From: Janibacter sp. A1S7 | Lineage (GTDB): Bacteria > Actinomycetota > Actinomycetes > Actinomycetales > Dermatophilaceae | NCBI RefSeq assembly: GCF_037198315.1 | Contig: NZ_CP144913.1 | Coordinates: 2,170,001-2,234,000, forward strand | DNA length: 64,000 nucleotides | Reading direction: 5' to 3' | Shown: one piece after another, positions 44,227 through 52,998 of the stretch | How positions within the stretch are numbered: position 1 is the stretch's first letter | How the letters are laid out: every line of letters begins with the position of its first letter | Position numbers and translations under genes: made by a program | The notes under the pieces: generated by a model | Seen by the model: the letters and a program-made list of their open reading frames with translations, nothing else | Databases searched by the model: none | Told to the model about the DNA's origin: nothing

Positions 44227-44859
44227 TCAGTCGCTGACGGGGTTGGCGTCCCCGCGACCGGCCTGGTCGGAGCGCTCGAAGACGTGGTCGACGAAGCCGT
44301 ACTCCTTGGCCTCCTGCGCGCCGAACCACCGGTCACGGTCGGAGTCGATGTGGATCTGCTCCTGCGTCTGCCCGGTGTGCTCGGCGATGAGCTCGGCCAT
44401 CTGGGTCTTGACGAAGAGCATCTGCTCGGCCTGGATCTTGATGTCGGAGGCCGTGCCACCGATGCCGCCCGACGGCTGGTGCATCATCACCCGTGCGTGC
44501 GGGGTCGCATACCGCTTGCCATGCGTACCGGCCGACAGGAGGAACTGGCCCATCGAGGCGGCCAGACCCATCGCGACGGTGGCGACGTCGTTGGGAATCC
44601 ACTTCATCGTGTCGTAGATCGCCATGCCCGCGGAGATCGAACCGCCGGGGCTGTTGATGTAGAGCCAGATGTCCTGCTCGGGGTCCTCTGCGGCCAGGAG
44701 CAGCATCTGGGCGCAGATGGCGTTCGCGTTGTCGTCGCGCACGTCCGACCCGAGGAAGATGATGCGCTCCTTCAGGAGGCGCTGGTAGATGTGGTCGTCG
44801 AGTCCCATCCCGCCCTGCGGGCCGGCCGCGACGATCTCGCTGCTGTTGCTCACGCTCAC
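44227..44859 (-). CDS. clpP1: ATP-dependent Clp protease proteolytic subunit 1
   Basis: This 210-residue ClpP subunit has Ser102 in [12 protein letters not shown], His127 in [10 protein letters not shown], a [12 protein letters not shown] handle and [18 protein letters not shown] near the C-terminus. GTG 44859 is chosen over GTG 44853 because GGAG lies 6 nt upstream of the former. A longer frame further upstream has no family similarity. It is first of the clpP1-clpP2 pair. A ClgR-type box lies about 115 nt upstream. The usual upstream neighbour tig is displaced by 4.3 kb here. Confidence 0.97.
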   Translation of the reverse strand: MSVSNSSEIVAAGPQGGMGLDDHIYQRLLKERIIFLGSDVRDDNANAICAQMLLLAAEDPEQDIWLYINSPGGSISAGMAIYDTMKWIPNDVATVAMGLAASMGQFLLSAGTHGKRYATPHARVMMHQPSGGIGGTASDIKIQAEQMLFVKTQMAELIAEHTGQTQEQIHIDSDRDRWFGAQEAKEYGFVDHVFERSDQAGRGDANPVSD

Positions 44860-44971
44860 TCGCTTCTCCGCCGTGACGGCGGTGCTCTGGTCAATGGCCT
44901 GTGGCTTGCTGTCCCTGTCACCGACCCTAACGCTCGCCGGCCCGGACTGTTTCCCGTCCCCGGCACGTGTT

Positions 44972-44982
44972 CGCCGTGAGCG
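44972..44982 (-). promoter_or_regulatory. ClgR-type operator upstream of clpP1
   Basis: The minus strand reads CGCTCACGGCG followed by AAC. This is an exact match to the ClgR core CGCYNANRGCG and its WWS flank. It lies 113-123 nt upstream of clpP1, almost the same distance as the second box from clpX. Two independent matches in front of both clp units support the assignment. Confidence 0.65.
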
Positions 44983-45032
44983 CAACGCACACGCCGACGT
45001 GGGCAGCGGACCCGGCGCGCGGGCCCGTCCGT

Positions 45033-47273
45033 TCACGGCTCCTGCGTGGGCGGGCCGACCAGGAGGGCGAGACCGGCGAAGCCGTCGAGCTCGACGTGGA
45101 AGCCGTGCAGCTGGTCGACCTCGCCGAACGTCGACCCGTCCCCCAGGTCCATCAGACGCGACCCGGGCTCGAGGGACTCGCTGATCACCGTCCCGGCGAC
45201 CGACTCGGCGGAGAAGTTGAGGACGGTCACCTGCAGCTGTCCGGGAACCTGCTCGTACTCGTGCACCAGGACGAGCATCGCCTCGTGGGCGACGTCGGGG
45301 ACGTCCACCTGGCGGGTCGTGGCGATCGCGAAGTACCCGCGCAGGTGGAGGATCTCGCGCAGGCGGGTGACGAAGGAGTCGTGCTCCTGCAGCTGTCGGT
45401 CGACCGGCCCGTAGAGGCTGCGGGCGCGTGGCATGCCGGACGTCGACCTCTGCTCGCCCGGTGCGACGTCGAGCAGGTCGTAGGCCGGCCGGTGGATCCA
45501 CCGCGTGTCACCCTCGTGCAGGAGGCCCTCGATCTGCGTCGCCGGAATCGGTAGCGCGCCGACGAGATCCCACCCCGACAGCGCGAAGACGCCGGGCTGG
45601 AGCGCGTTGAACATCACGAGCAGGAGGTGGGCACGACGCACCTGCTCGACCTGCTCGGCGGTGATCGCATCGAGATCGGTGATGCCCAGTGCCGCGGTGA
45701 TCACGGAGGCGGTGGTCGAGGCGATGCCGTTGGTCGTGAAGACGAGGTTGTAGGGCGCGGCGTCCCCGGTCAGCGCGTCGGTCAGCTCCCCACGGATCGT
45801 CTCGGCCAGCTCGTCCCCCGTCACCTCTCCCCCGCGGAAGGTGAAGACGTCCTCACGGTGACGACTGGCGAAGTGGACGAACTCGTAGGTCAGCTCGTCG
45901 TGGTTCTGCAGCGCGTGCACCAGCCCGGCCGCATCGACGCCCAGTCGCTGTGCCTCGCGCAGGGTCAGGCGCAGGAACTCGGTGTCCCCCGTGGCGAGGG
46001 CGTGGTGGTAGGCGGGCCGGGTGATGAAGTCGTAGGACAGGTCGGCGCCGCCGGCGGCGGTGTCCCTGATGTCCTCGATCGAGAGGTTGAGCTCCTGGAA
46101 GGTGAAACCGCCGACCTTGCGCACCATCGAGCCGATGAGCTGGTTGGCGGCCTCCGAGAGCGGATGCCCCTCGGACCAGGCCGGTCCGACCTCGAGGGTG
46201 CGCTCCACCCCGAGGAAGCCGTTGGCGTCCAGCCGCAGACCCCCGGAGCCGAGGTCACCGATGCTGTGGAGGGCGTCACCGATGACCAGGCGCATCCCGG
46301 CGAAGGTGGGGTCGAGCCAGTTGATCGACGGCTGCCCCTCCTTGAAGTAGTGCAGGTAGACCCAGCGTCGGGTCACGCCGTCCGGTCCGGTGACCGGCGC
46401 CGTGGCCGACCAGTTGGTGTCCTTGACCCCCGGCACGTGGAAGATCACCCGCTGCAGCTCGCCGATGATGTGCCCGGCCTCGGTGAGGGCCATCTCGTCG
46501 ACCTCGTCGAGGTTGGCCGAGTCCCTGCCCTCGGGGACCTCCGGGAGCAGGTGCCACTCATCGGGAGGGATGGCGATCATGTGGTAGATCCCCGGGTAGT
46601 CCTCCACCCCGAGCTCGGCGAGGCGGAAGTCGGGCCCCTTGCCGGTGTGTCCCGGCACGACGTCGTCGATGACGGTGCCCTCGTGCTCGGCGGCGACCCG
46701 GCACATCTGCCGAAAGTCCTCCTCGGAGCCGAAGAGGTCGTCGATGTGCGTCCCGATGCGATCGAAGTGCCCGTCGACGCTCGGGGTCGCGTTCCACCCG
46801 GACAGTCCTCCCGCGCGCTTGACCGGGCCGGTGTGCACGGCCTGGATGCCGATCCGCTCGAAGGCGGCCCACAGGTCCGGATCGGCCAGCGCGGCGAGGA
46901 ACGACTCCCCCGGACGGGTGATCATCGAGATCGGGTAGGCGGTGAACCACACCGAGGCCGTCTGCACCGCCGCCCGTGGGTCGGGGCGCGCGTACGGGTT
47001 CTGCCACATGGAGCCCAGGCCGCTGAACTGGTTGGAGATGTCCTTGGCGTCCTGGAGCATCGACTGACCCCGCAGCCAGTCGACGTAGACGGGGTTGGAC
47101 CCGACCGGGTCGCCCGCGCGCTCCTGCGCCGACGACGTCGCCGTCTGCGGGCGGAGCCGGGCCCTGGGTCGAAGGGCCTTGGGCCGCGCCGGGAAGAAGA
47201 CCTGGGCGAAGTTGGGCTCGCCGGGGTCCTCGACCTCGAGCGCCTCGGGCGTCTCGTCGTCCAGCTCGCTCAT
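45033..47273 (-). CDS. GH13 alpha-amylase-family enzyme, trehalose synthase/glucosyltransferase-like
   Basis: This 746-residue protein carries a GH13 TIM barrel with the four conserved regions: [10 protein letters not shown] (region I), [10 protein letters not shown] with the nucleophile Asp (about residue 345), TFQELN with the acid/base Glu (about 390), and LQNHDE (about 450). It has a 60-residue acidic/basic N-terminal leader without a signal peptide and a C-terminal beta domain. It resembles maltose alpha-D-glucosyltransferases (TreS) in layout but is clearly longer. The specificity is not assignable. It sits between tig and clpP1 with a thioesterase and an MFS gene, so it may metabolise a transported glucoside (inference). 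Confidence 0.82.
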   Translation of the reverse strand: MSELDDETPEALEVEDPGEPNFAQVFFPARPKALRPRARLRPQTATSSAQERAGDPVGSNPVYVDWLRGQSMLQDAKDISNQFSGLGSMWQNPYARPDPRAAVQTASVWFTAYPISMITRPGESFLAALADPDLWAAFERIGIQAVHTGPVKRAGGLSGWNATPSVDGHFDRIGTHIDDLFGSEEDFRQMCRVAAEHEGTVIDDVVPGHTGKGPDFRLAELGVEDYPGIYHMIAIPPDEWHLLPEVPEGRDSANLDEVDEMALTEAGHIIGELQRVIFHVPGVKDTNWSATAPVTGPDGVTRRWVYLHYFKEGQPSINWLDPTFAGMRLVIGDALHSIGDLGSGGLRLDANGFLGVERTLEVGPAWSEGHPLSEAANQLIGSMVRKVGGFTFQELNLSIEDIRDTAAGGADLSYDFITRPAYHHALATGDTEFLRLTLREAQRLGVDAAGLVHALQNHDELTYEFVHFASRHREDVFTFRGGEVTGDELAETIRGELTDALTGDAAPYNLVFTTNGIASTTASVITAALGITDLDAITAEQVEQVRRAHLLLVMFNALQPGVFALSGWDLVGALPIPATQIEGLLHEGDTRWIHRPAYDLLDVAPGEQRSTSGMPRARSLYGPVDRQLQEHDSFVTRLREILHLRGYFAIATTRQVDVPDVAHEAMLVLVHEYEQVPGQLQVTVLNFSAESVAGTVISESLEPGSRLMDLGDGSTFGEVDQLHGFHVELDGFAGLALLVGPPTQEP

Positions 47274-47282
47274 GGCACCACG

Positions 47283-47999
47283 CTACGACGTGGCGGGCCC
47301 CTGCGTGGCCGTGTCCGCAGGATCGATCCCGGCGGCGTCCCCGGTCGGCGTCCCGAGATGCTCACGGGCCCACCTCGGGACCACGAACAGCGCGTCGGCC
47401 TCCGCCGTGACCCGACCCTGCGGATCGCGGATGTCGCCGCGAGCACGAACCTTCCACCCGTCCACCTCCTCGATCCAGCCGCGCACGACGTGCTCGGTCC
47501 CGAGCACCGTCGGACGTCGGTAGCTGGTGTTGAGGTAGGCGGTCAGTCCCGGGCGCCCGATCATCGCCGGTGCCGACCCGACGACCTGGTCGAGGACGGC
47601 CGCGACCATTCCCCCGTGGACGCACCCCGGCGGGCCCTCGTAGGCGGCACCCAGGCAGAGACTGGCGCTCATGGTGCCATCCGCGTCACCGGTGACCGCC
47701 AGGGGCGGGGCGATGGGGTTGCGCATACCGACCATCGGGTTGCCGTGGTCACGCAGGCGTCCGTCGCTCGTGGCCTCGATGCCCAGGGGGTCGCTCTGTG
47801 CCCGCGCGAGCAGCCGCTGTGTCAGCGTCCGGACCTCCTGCGCGACGGCCATCAGCGTGCCGTCGTCGACACGCGTGCGCACGCACGCATCGACCAGCTC
47901 CCGCAGGCTCTCGGCGAGGTCGCCCTGGGCCTGCTCGGTGACCGCGAGCGCGTCCGGGTCCTCGACGGCGGCGGGAGAGGCGAATGCGCCATCGGTCAT
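47283..47999 (-). CDS. PaaI/YdiI-like hotdog thioesterase
   Basis: This 238-residue protein ends in a hotdog-fold acyl-CoA thioesterase domain with the signature GCVHGGMVAAVLDQVVG and TAYLNTSYRRPTVLGTEHVV. The N-terminal 90 residues are helical and of unknown role. ATG 47999 follows GGAGG; a longer frame upstream is unconserved. Such enzymes hydrolyse acyl-CoA esters. The substrate is unknown. It lies 9 nt upstream of the GH13 gene on the same strand and is probably co-transcribed. Confidence 0.87.
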   Translation of the reverse strand: MTDGAFASPAAVEDPDALAVTEQAQGDLAESLRELVDACVRTRVDDGTLMAVAQEVRTLTQRLLARAQSDPLGIEATSDGRLRDHGNPMVGMRNPIAPPLAVTGDADGTMSASLCLGAAYEGPPGCVHGGMVAAVLDQVVGSAPAMIGRPGLTAYLNTSYRRPTVLGTEHVVRGWIEEVDGWKVRARGDIRDPQGRVTAEADALFVVPRWAREHLGTPTGDAAGIDPADTATQGPATS

Positions 48000-48066
48000 G
48001 GGAGATCCTCCTGGTGGGCGGGTACTGAACGAGTGTGCAACGTCGCGCCCCCGGGTGCAACGACGG

Positions 48067-49218
48067 TCAACGAGGGCCGGGCGACCGCTCGCGCACTGCG
48101 GGCACCGCAGCGAGCGCCGGCAGGGCCAGCACACCGATGAGCAGCAGTGAGCGCAGCACACCGACGCGGTCCCCCAGCAGGCCGAGCAGGGGCGGCCCGA
48201 CGATGAACGCGAGGTACCCGATCGTCGAGACGACCGACAACCGGGCCGCCGACCGCGCCGGGTCGTCCGCGGCGGCGCTCATGCCCACGGGGAAACCGAG
48301 GCTGGCCCCGACGCCCCACAGCACGACACCGACGAAGGCGAGCGGGGTCGACCCGAGCACCACGAGGAGGGACCCCACGCCGGCGAGGACGAAGAGCCCG
48401 CGCAGCACCGGCACCCGGCCGAAGCGGTCGAGGAGCAGGACCCCGACCACGCGTCCGCCGGTCATGGCGCCCAAGAAGGTGGCAAAGGCCAGGACGCCGA
48501 CCCATCCCGACTGATCGTGCCCGTCGGTGACGGCGATGGCGATCCAGTCGTTGGCGGCGCCCTCCGTCAGTGCCGCGACGAGCACGACGAGGCCGATGAC
48601 GAGGGTGCGCGGCTCCAGCCAGGCGCTCCCCCGCGCCGAGGTCGTGGTCGTCCCCGCGGTCGTGGTCGCCCCCCCGACCGGCTCCTGCGTGCGGGCGAGG
48701 AAGGCGCGCGCCGTGGGGAGCCCGAGCACGAGGACGAGGGCTGCGGCGCCGACGAGGTGCGCCAGGACGGGCACGTTCACGGCCACCAGCCCCGCTGCCA
48801 CGAGGGCGCCGAGGACGGTCCCGGCCGAGAAGCACGCGTGGAAGAGCGGCATGACGGTCCGGCCGAGGTGCTGCTCGACGGCCGCGCCCTCGTGGTTCAT
48901 CGCCACGTCCCACAGCGAGACCCCGACCGCGAAGACGAGGAGACCGAGCGCCGTCGCGACAGCGCTCCCGACGAGGTCGAGCCCTGCTCCGAGGGCCACG
49001 AGCCCGAGGGCTGCGACGACGATCCCGGTGGTCGTCGTCCGGGCGGCGCCCAGTGCGGTGATGACGCGACCGGCCATCGGCAACGCGAGCACGGTGCCGA
49101 GTGCCCCCGCGAGCAGCGTGCGACCCAACTCGCCCGGGGTGAGCGCGAGGTCGGTCCGGATGTCGGGGATGCGGGCCGCCCACGAGGCGAAGCCGAAACC
49201 GTTGACCGCGAAGGTCAC
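48067..49218 (-). CDS. MFS transporter, YbjJ-like group
   Basis: This protein of about 383 residues has twelve predicted helices and the motif GFGFASWAARIPDIRTDLALTPGELG at the N-terminus, typical of the MFS branch without a characterised substrate. GTG 49218 is the only standard start codon and has no ribosome site. The same frame continues upstream with homologue-like residues (PLRRARAAVF) through the tig terminator without a standard start. The true N-terminus may therefore lie further upstream (CTG) or may have been altered. It follows tig after the terminator, and the thioesterase gene begins 67 nt after its stop. Confidence 0.82.
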   Translation of the reverse strand: MTFAVNGFGFASWAARIPDIRTDLALTPGELGRTLLAGALGTVLALPMAGRVITALGAARTTTTGIVVAALGLVALGAGLDLVGSAVATALGLLVFAVGVSLWDVAMNHEGAAVEQHLGRTVMPLFHACFSAGTVLGALVAAGLVAVNVPVLAHLVGAAALVLVLGLPTARAFLARTQEPVGGATTTAGTTTTSARGSAWLEPRTLVIGLVVLVAALTEGAANDWIAIAVTDGHDQSGWVGVLAFATFLGAMTGGRVVGVLLLDRFGRVPVLRGLFVLAGVGSLLVVLGSTPLAFVGVVLWGVGASLGFPVGMSAAADDPARSAARLSVVSTIGYLAFIVGPPLLGLLGDRVGVLRSLLLIGVLALPALAAVPAVRERSPGPR

Positions 49219-49235
49219 GAAGACCGCGGCGCGGG

Positions 49236-49283
49236 CACGACGAAGGGGGTCACCGCCGGCCGGCGGTGACCCCCTTCGTCGTG
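49236..49283. terminator. 48-nt perfect palindrome, terminator after tig
   Basis: The arms 49236-49259 and 49260-49283 are perfectly complementary with no spacer. The central few bases must form the loop. It starts 12 nt after the tig stop on the minus strand. Both arms carry CGAAGGGGG/CCCCCTTCG. It overlaps the probable 5' coding end of the MFS gene. Confidence 0.85.
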
Positions 49284-49295
49284 GGGTGGTGGAGG

Positions 49296-50660
49296 TCAGG
49301 CCTTCTCGCCCTCGGTGACCTCGGCCGGCTCGGCGGTGTCGCCCTCGACGTCCTCGACAGCCTCGACGTCCTCGGCCGCGTCCTCCTCGTCCCCACCGGG
49401 GGTGATCTCGTCGAGGTCGACCGGGTTGCCGTCGGCGTCGACGATCGAGGCCTTGTCGAGCGCGGCGGCCAGGGCCTTGCGGCGGGCGACCTCACCGACC
49501 ATGCCCTCGACCTGGCCCTGCTGGTCCAGCAGCTGGGCGAACTGGTTGGGCTCCATGCCGTACTGCTGGGCCTGCATCATCAGGTACTCGATGAGCTCGG
49601 GCTGCCCGACCTCGACCTCCTCGGCCTTGCCGATGGCGTCGAGGAGGAACTGGGTCTTCAGCGCCTTGCGGGTCTGCTCGTCGACCTCGGCGCGGTGCTC
49701 GTCGTCCTCCAGGCGGCTCTCCTGCTCGAGGTGGTTGTGCACCTCGGTCTCGACGATGCCCTCGGGGATGGCGATCTCGGTGGTCTCGAGAAGGTGCTCG
49801 AGGACCTTGTCGCGCGCCTGGATGCCCTGCTCGAACTTCTTCGCCTGCTCGGCCTGCTTCGCGACGTCCTCGCGCAGCTCGGCGGCGGTGTCGAACTCGC
49901 TGGCCATCTGGGCGAACTCGTCGTCGACCTCGGGGAGCTCACGGACCTTCACCGAGTGGACGGTCACGGTGCAGTCGGCGACGGTTCCGGCCTGGTCGCC
50001 GCCGGCGAGCGGGGCGGAGAAGTTCTTGGTCTCCCCCTTCGCCATGCCGATCAGCGCCTCGTCGATGCCCTCGAGCATGTTGCCGGAGCCGACCTCGTAG
50101 GAGACGCCCTCGACGGAGTCGATCTCCTCACCGTCGGCTTCGGCCTTGAGGTCGATGGAGACGAAGTCGCCGTTCTCGGCGGCGCGGTCGACGCCCACGA
50201 GGGTGCCGAAGCGCTCACGCAGCTCGGTGAGCTTCTCCTCGACGTCGGCGTCGGTGACCTCGAGGTTGTCGACCTCGATCTTCAGACCGTCGTAGTCCGG
50301 GAGGGTGACCTCCGGGCGCACGTCGACCTCGACGGTGAACGTGAGGTTCTCCTCGTCGGTCATCGGCACCTCGGTGATGTCCACCTGCGGCTGGCCGATC
50401 GGGTCGATCTCGGTCTCGTCGACGGCCTTGCCGAAGAACTCCGGGAGGGCCTCGTTGACGGCCTCCTGGATGACCGCGCCCTTGCCGACGCGCTGCTCGA
50501 TGATCCGCGCGGGCACCTTGCCCTTGCGGAATCCGGGAACCTGGATCTGGTCACCGATCGACTTCAGGGCCGCGTCGACGTGCGGCTGGAGCTCCTCGCT
50601 CGGGACCTCGACGGTCAACTTGACCCGGGTCGGGCTGAGGTTCTCGACGGCACTCTTCAC
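49296..50660 (-). CDS. tig: Trigger factor
   Basis: This 454-residue ribosome-associated chaperone and prolyl isomerase has an N-terminal ribosome-binding domain with the signature GFRKGKVPARII. An FKBP-type PPIase domain follows (about 155-240, ENGDFVSIDLKAEADG to AGTVADCTVTVHSVKV), then the helical arms. The C-terminus is an acidic tail rich in Asp/Glu (DEEDAAEDVEAVEDVEGD). GTG 50660 with GGAG upstream gives the family start VKSAVENLSPTRVKL. In most actinobacteria clpP1 follows directly. Here three unrelated genes lie between. Confidence 0.97.
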   Translation of the reverse strand: MKSAVENLSPTRVKLTVEVPSEELQPHVDAALKSIGDQIQVPGFRKGKVPARIIEQRVGKGAVIQEAVNEALPEFFGKAVDETEIDPIGQPQVDITEVPMTDEENLTFTVEVDVRPEVTLPDYDGLKIEVDNLEVTDADVEEKLTELRERFGTLVGVDRAAENGDFVSIDLKAEADGEEIDSVEGVSYEVGSGNMLEGIDEALIGMAKGETKNFSAPLAGGDQAGTVADCTVTVHSVKVRELPEVDDEFAQMASEFDTAAELREDVAKQAEQAKKFEQGIQARDKVLEHLLETTEIAIPEGIVETEVHNHLEQESRLEDDEHRAEVDEQTRKALKTQFLLDAIGKAEEVEVGQPELIEYLMMQAQQYGMEPNQFAQLLDQQGQVEGMVGEVARRKALAAALDKASIVDADGNPVDLDEITPGGDEEDAAEDVEAVEDVEGDTAEPAEVTEGEKA

Positions 50661-50746
50661 TGCAGGCACTCCACACGATCTTCGACGACGACAGGGTTGG
50701 GGCGCTGGCTCCCGGGTCGACTTCGACCGATGGGCACGCAGGCACC

Positions 50747-50764
50747 GTCCCGGCTGGCCGGGAC
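50747..50764 (-). terminator. Weak hairpin between antiporter gene and tig
   Basis: GTCCCGGC-TG-GCCGGGAC is a perfect 8-bp stem with a 2-nt centre. It lies about 50 nt after the antiporter stop on the minus strand and about 87 nt before the tig start. It may be a terminator or part of the tig 5' region. There is no U-tract. Confidence 0.35.
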
Positions 50765-50814
50765 ACAACCAGCCACTGTATCGGCTTGGACCGCACAGGC
50801 CGAATGCGCGGATG

Positions 50815-52638
50815 TCAGTCGGTGCGGGGGACCAACGTGATGAGGGTGACGTTGCCCTCGATGCTGCTCTTCTCGGTGACGACGTCGACCTCGTCGCCAC
50901 GCACGGTGAACAGGGCGATGGCCCGGCCGTCGTACATCTGCTGGAAGTCGGCGTAGGTGTACTTCTTCGTCAACGAAGTCCGTCGCACGTCCATGTGCTG
51001 GGCCCGCTCGGTGAGCTCCTTGTACTCCAGCGCGGGGGCGAAGGGGGTGCGCGCCGTCAGGTGCGACGCCGTCTCGGTGCGGTCGCTCCCGACGTGCTCG
51101 GTGGCGGCTGGCGCGAGCTGGAAGACGTGCTTGCGTCCCAGGACGTGGGAGAACTCGCGCGCGGCGATGGCATTGCGCTCGTCCTGGTCGGTGGCCGCGA
51201 CGAAGGTCTTCAGTCCCGCCAGCTCCATGTCGCGCACGACGTAGTCGCTGAGCAGGTTGGCCATCTCGACCCGGATCCCGGCCATCCGGGCCCGGTTGAG
51301 CGCCACGCGGTAGACGGAGACCATCACGACGTCGACCCCGAGGTCGTCGAGCGCCTGGGCCACCCGGACGATCCACTCATCCCCTCCGGCGAGGATGACA
51401 CCCTGCGGTGACGTCGTCGCCAGCCCGAGCCGTTCGGCCAGTCGCCCCACACCCAGTCCATAGATCGCGACCGTGGCGACGATGACCAGGAAGACCAGCG
51501 GAACCATCTGGCTCGCCTGCTCGCCGAGCTGGTCCAGACGGGCGGCGTGCGCGGGGTCGGACACCCGCTCCGCGGCGTGCGAGAGCTCGAGCGCGAAGAT
51601 GCTCGTCACGGCGGCGGCGACGATGCCGCGAGGAGCCATGAACGCGAGCAGGCGACGCTCCTCCTTCGTCGAGCCCGTCCCCAGGAGCGCGAGCTGGATG
51701 CTCACCGGGCGGATCACCAGGACGAGGACGAGGACGAAGATCCCGGCCACCGGAGCAATGTCCACGACCGCGCCGGGGGCGACCCGGCCGGCGAGGACGA
51801 CGAAGAGGATCCCGACCAGGAGCACCTGCAGGTGCTCCTGGAACGTGGCGACGTGCTCCAGGTGGAGGTTGGGCCGGTTGGCGAGGTAGATGCCCAGCAG
51901 CGTGACCGTGAGCAGACCGCTCTCGGACTCGATGGAGTTGGACAGGGCGAGCGCACCCACGGCGGCCGCGAGGAAGACCGCCCCGTGGAGGAAGTCGGGC
52001 ACGAGGTGGCGTTTGATGGCCAGCTCGAGCAGGAGCCCCAGCACGAGGGCGATGACGACCGCCGTGAGGATCGTCGTACCGAGGGTGACCACAACCGCGC
52101 CGAAGGGGTCGGCCGAGGCGCCGGCGAGGACCGCCTGGAAGACGAGGACGGCCAGGATCGCGCCGATCGGGTCGACGAGGATGCCCTCCCAGCGCAGCAG
52201 CGCCGCGATCCGTCGGGTGGGTCGCAGCTGGCGCAGGATCGGTCCGATCACCGTGGGGCCGGTGACCACGAGGACGGCTCCGACCAGGAGGGCGAGCTCC
52301 ACGGGGAAGCCGAGGAACCAGACCGTCAGGGTGATCAGCCCCCAGGCCACCGCGACGGTGACCGTGCACAGTCGCAGCGTCGTGCGCCCCAGGTCGCTGA
52401 TGTCCTTGAATCGCAGCGACAGGCTGCCTTCGAAGAGGATCACGCCGACGGCGAGGCTCACCCCCCCGAAGAGCACGTCCCTGCCCAGGACCGCATCGGG
52501 GGTCACCAGCTGACCGAGGCCGAAGCCGACGATCAGCAGGATGAGGATCGAGGGGATGCGCACTGCCCACGCGACGACCTGACAGGCCACTGCGAGCGCG
52601 GTCACGAGAGCGAGGTAACTCGCCGGGTCGGTGATCAC
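50815..52638 (-). CDS. Sodium/proton antiporter (CPA1-like) with C-terminal nucleotide-binding domain
   Basis: About 607 residues. The N-terminal 400 form 11-13 transmembrane helices of the cation:proton antiporter fold (LLVGAVLVVTGPTVIGPILRQ, WEGILVDPIGAILAV). The C-terminal 200 contain a TrkA-N-like Rossmann motif (GVILAGGDEWIVRVAQALDDLG, VEMANLLSDYVVRDMELAG). It should exchange Na+ or K+ for H+ across the membrane with regulation by a nucleotide. The start is uncertain. GTG 52638 gives VITDPASYLALVTAL; GTG codons further upstream (near 52674) are possible, but none has a clear ribosome site. The open frame extends artificially through the tRNA-Pro gene. Confidence 0.88.
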   Translation of the reverse strand: MITDPASYLALVTALAVACQVVAWAVRIPSILILLIVGFGLGQLVTPDAVLGRDVLFGGVSLAVGVILFEGSLSLRFKDISDLGRTTLRLCTVTVAVAWGLITLTVWFLGFPVELALLVGAVLVVTGPTVIGPILRQLRPTRRIAALLRWEGILVDPIGAILAVLVFQAVLAGASADPFGAVVVTLGTTILTAVVIALVLGLLLELAIKRHLVPDFLHGAVFLAAAVGALALSNSIESESGLLTVTLLGIYLANRPNLHLEHVATFQEHLQVLLVGILFVVLAGRVAPGAVVDIAPVAGIFVLVLVLVIRPVSIQLALLGTGSTKEERRLLAFMAPRGIVAAAVTSIFALELSHAAERVSDPAHAARLDQLGEQASQMVPLVFLVIVATVAIYGLGVGRLAERLGLATTSPQGVILAGGDEWIVRVAQALDDLGVDVVMVSVYRVALNRARMAGIRVEMANLLSDYVVRDMELAGLKTFVAATDQDERNAIAAREFSHVLGRKHVFQLAPAATEHVGSDRTETASHLTARTPFAPALEYKELTERAQHMDVRRTSLTKKYTYADFQQMYDGRAIALFTVRGDEVDVVTEKSSIEGNVTLITLVPRTD

Positions 52639-52691
52639 GGGCGACAGACTGCCATTCGGGCTGTGGCCCACACCAAAGATGCCCACCGTGG

Positions 52692-52768
52692 TGGTCGGGG
52701 TAGCCGGATTCGAACCGACGGCCTTCCGCTCCCAAAGCGGACGCGCTACCAAGCTGCGCCATACCCCG
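52692..52768 (-). tRNA. tRNA-Pro (anticodon TGG)
   Basis: On the minus strand the 77-nt sequence starts CGGGGTATGGCGCAGC. It has a D-loop TTGGTAGC, an anticodon loop TTTGGGA with anticodon TGG, a T-arm GTCGGTTCGAATCCGGC and an acceptor end TACCCCG-A with encoded CCA. The acceptor stem CGGGGTA/TACCCCG pairs fully. Confidence 0.96.
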
Positions 52769-52859
52769 TCGACCCGATTGCGCTCGGGCCGCGTGCGGAG
52801 ACTAGGCTAACCCCTGCTGCTCCGGCCGTTGTGCCGCAGGTCGACTCACGGGGCAGCGC

Positions 52860-52933
52860 GCGGGTGTAGCTCAATGGTAGAGCCCCAGTCTTCCAAACTG
52901 GCTACGCGGGTTCGATTCCCGTCACCCGCTCCA
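52860..52933 (+). tRNA. tRNA-Gly (anticodon TCC)
   Basis: The 74-nt sequence GCGGGTGTAGCTCAATGG... has a short D-loop typical of tRNA-Gly, an anticodon loop CTTCCAA with anticodon TCC, and a T-arm CGGGTTCGATTCCCGT. The acceptor GCGGGTG pairs with the 3' strand TACCCGC-like end (CACCCGC), and CCA is encoded. It is divergent from tRNA-Pro with about 90 nt between. Confidence 0.95.
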
Positions 52934-52959
52934 CGGGCCCGACAGCGGCTGCCGGCGAG

Positions 52960-52978
52960 TTAGGCAAGGCTTCCCTTA
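52960..52978 (+). promoter_or_regulatory. DtxR/IdeR-type iron box upstream of efeU
   Basis: TTAGGCAAGGCTTCCCTTA agrees with the DtxR/IdeR consensus TTAGGTTAGSCTAACCTAA at 14 of 19 positions. It lies 20 nt upstream of the efeU GTG. Iron-dependent repression of efeUOB is the usual arrangement in actinobacteria. Confidence 0.72.
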
Positions 52979-52998
52979 ATGGGTGTACCCTGCGTCTC

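Noticed and set aside
45627..48140. 837-codon plus-strand frame opposite the GH13 and thioesterase genes
   Set aside because: It is antisense to two genes with catalytic motifs in place, and no promoter or ribosome site is seen.
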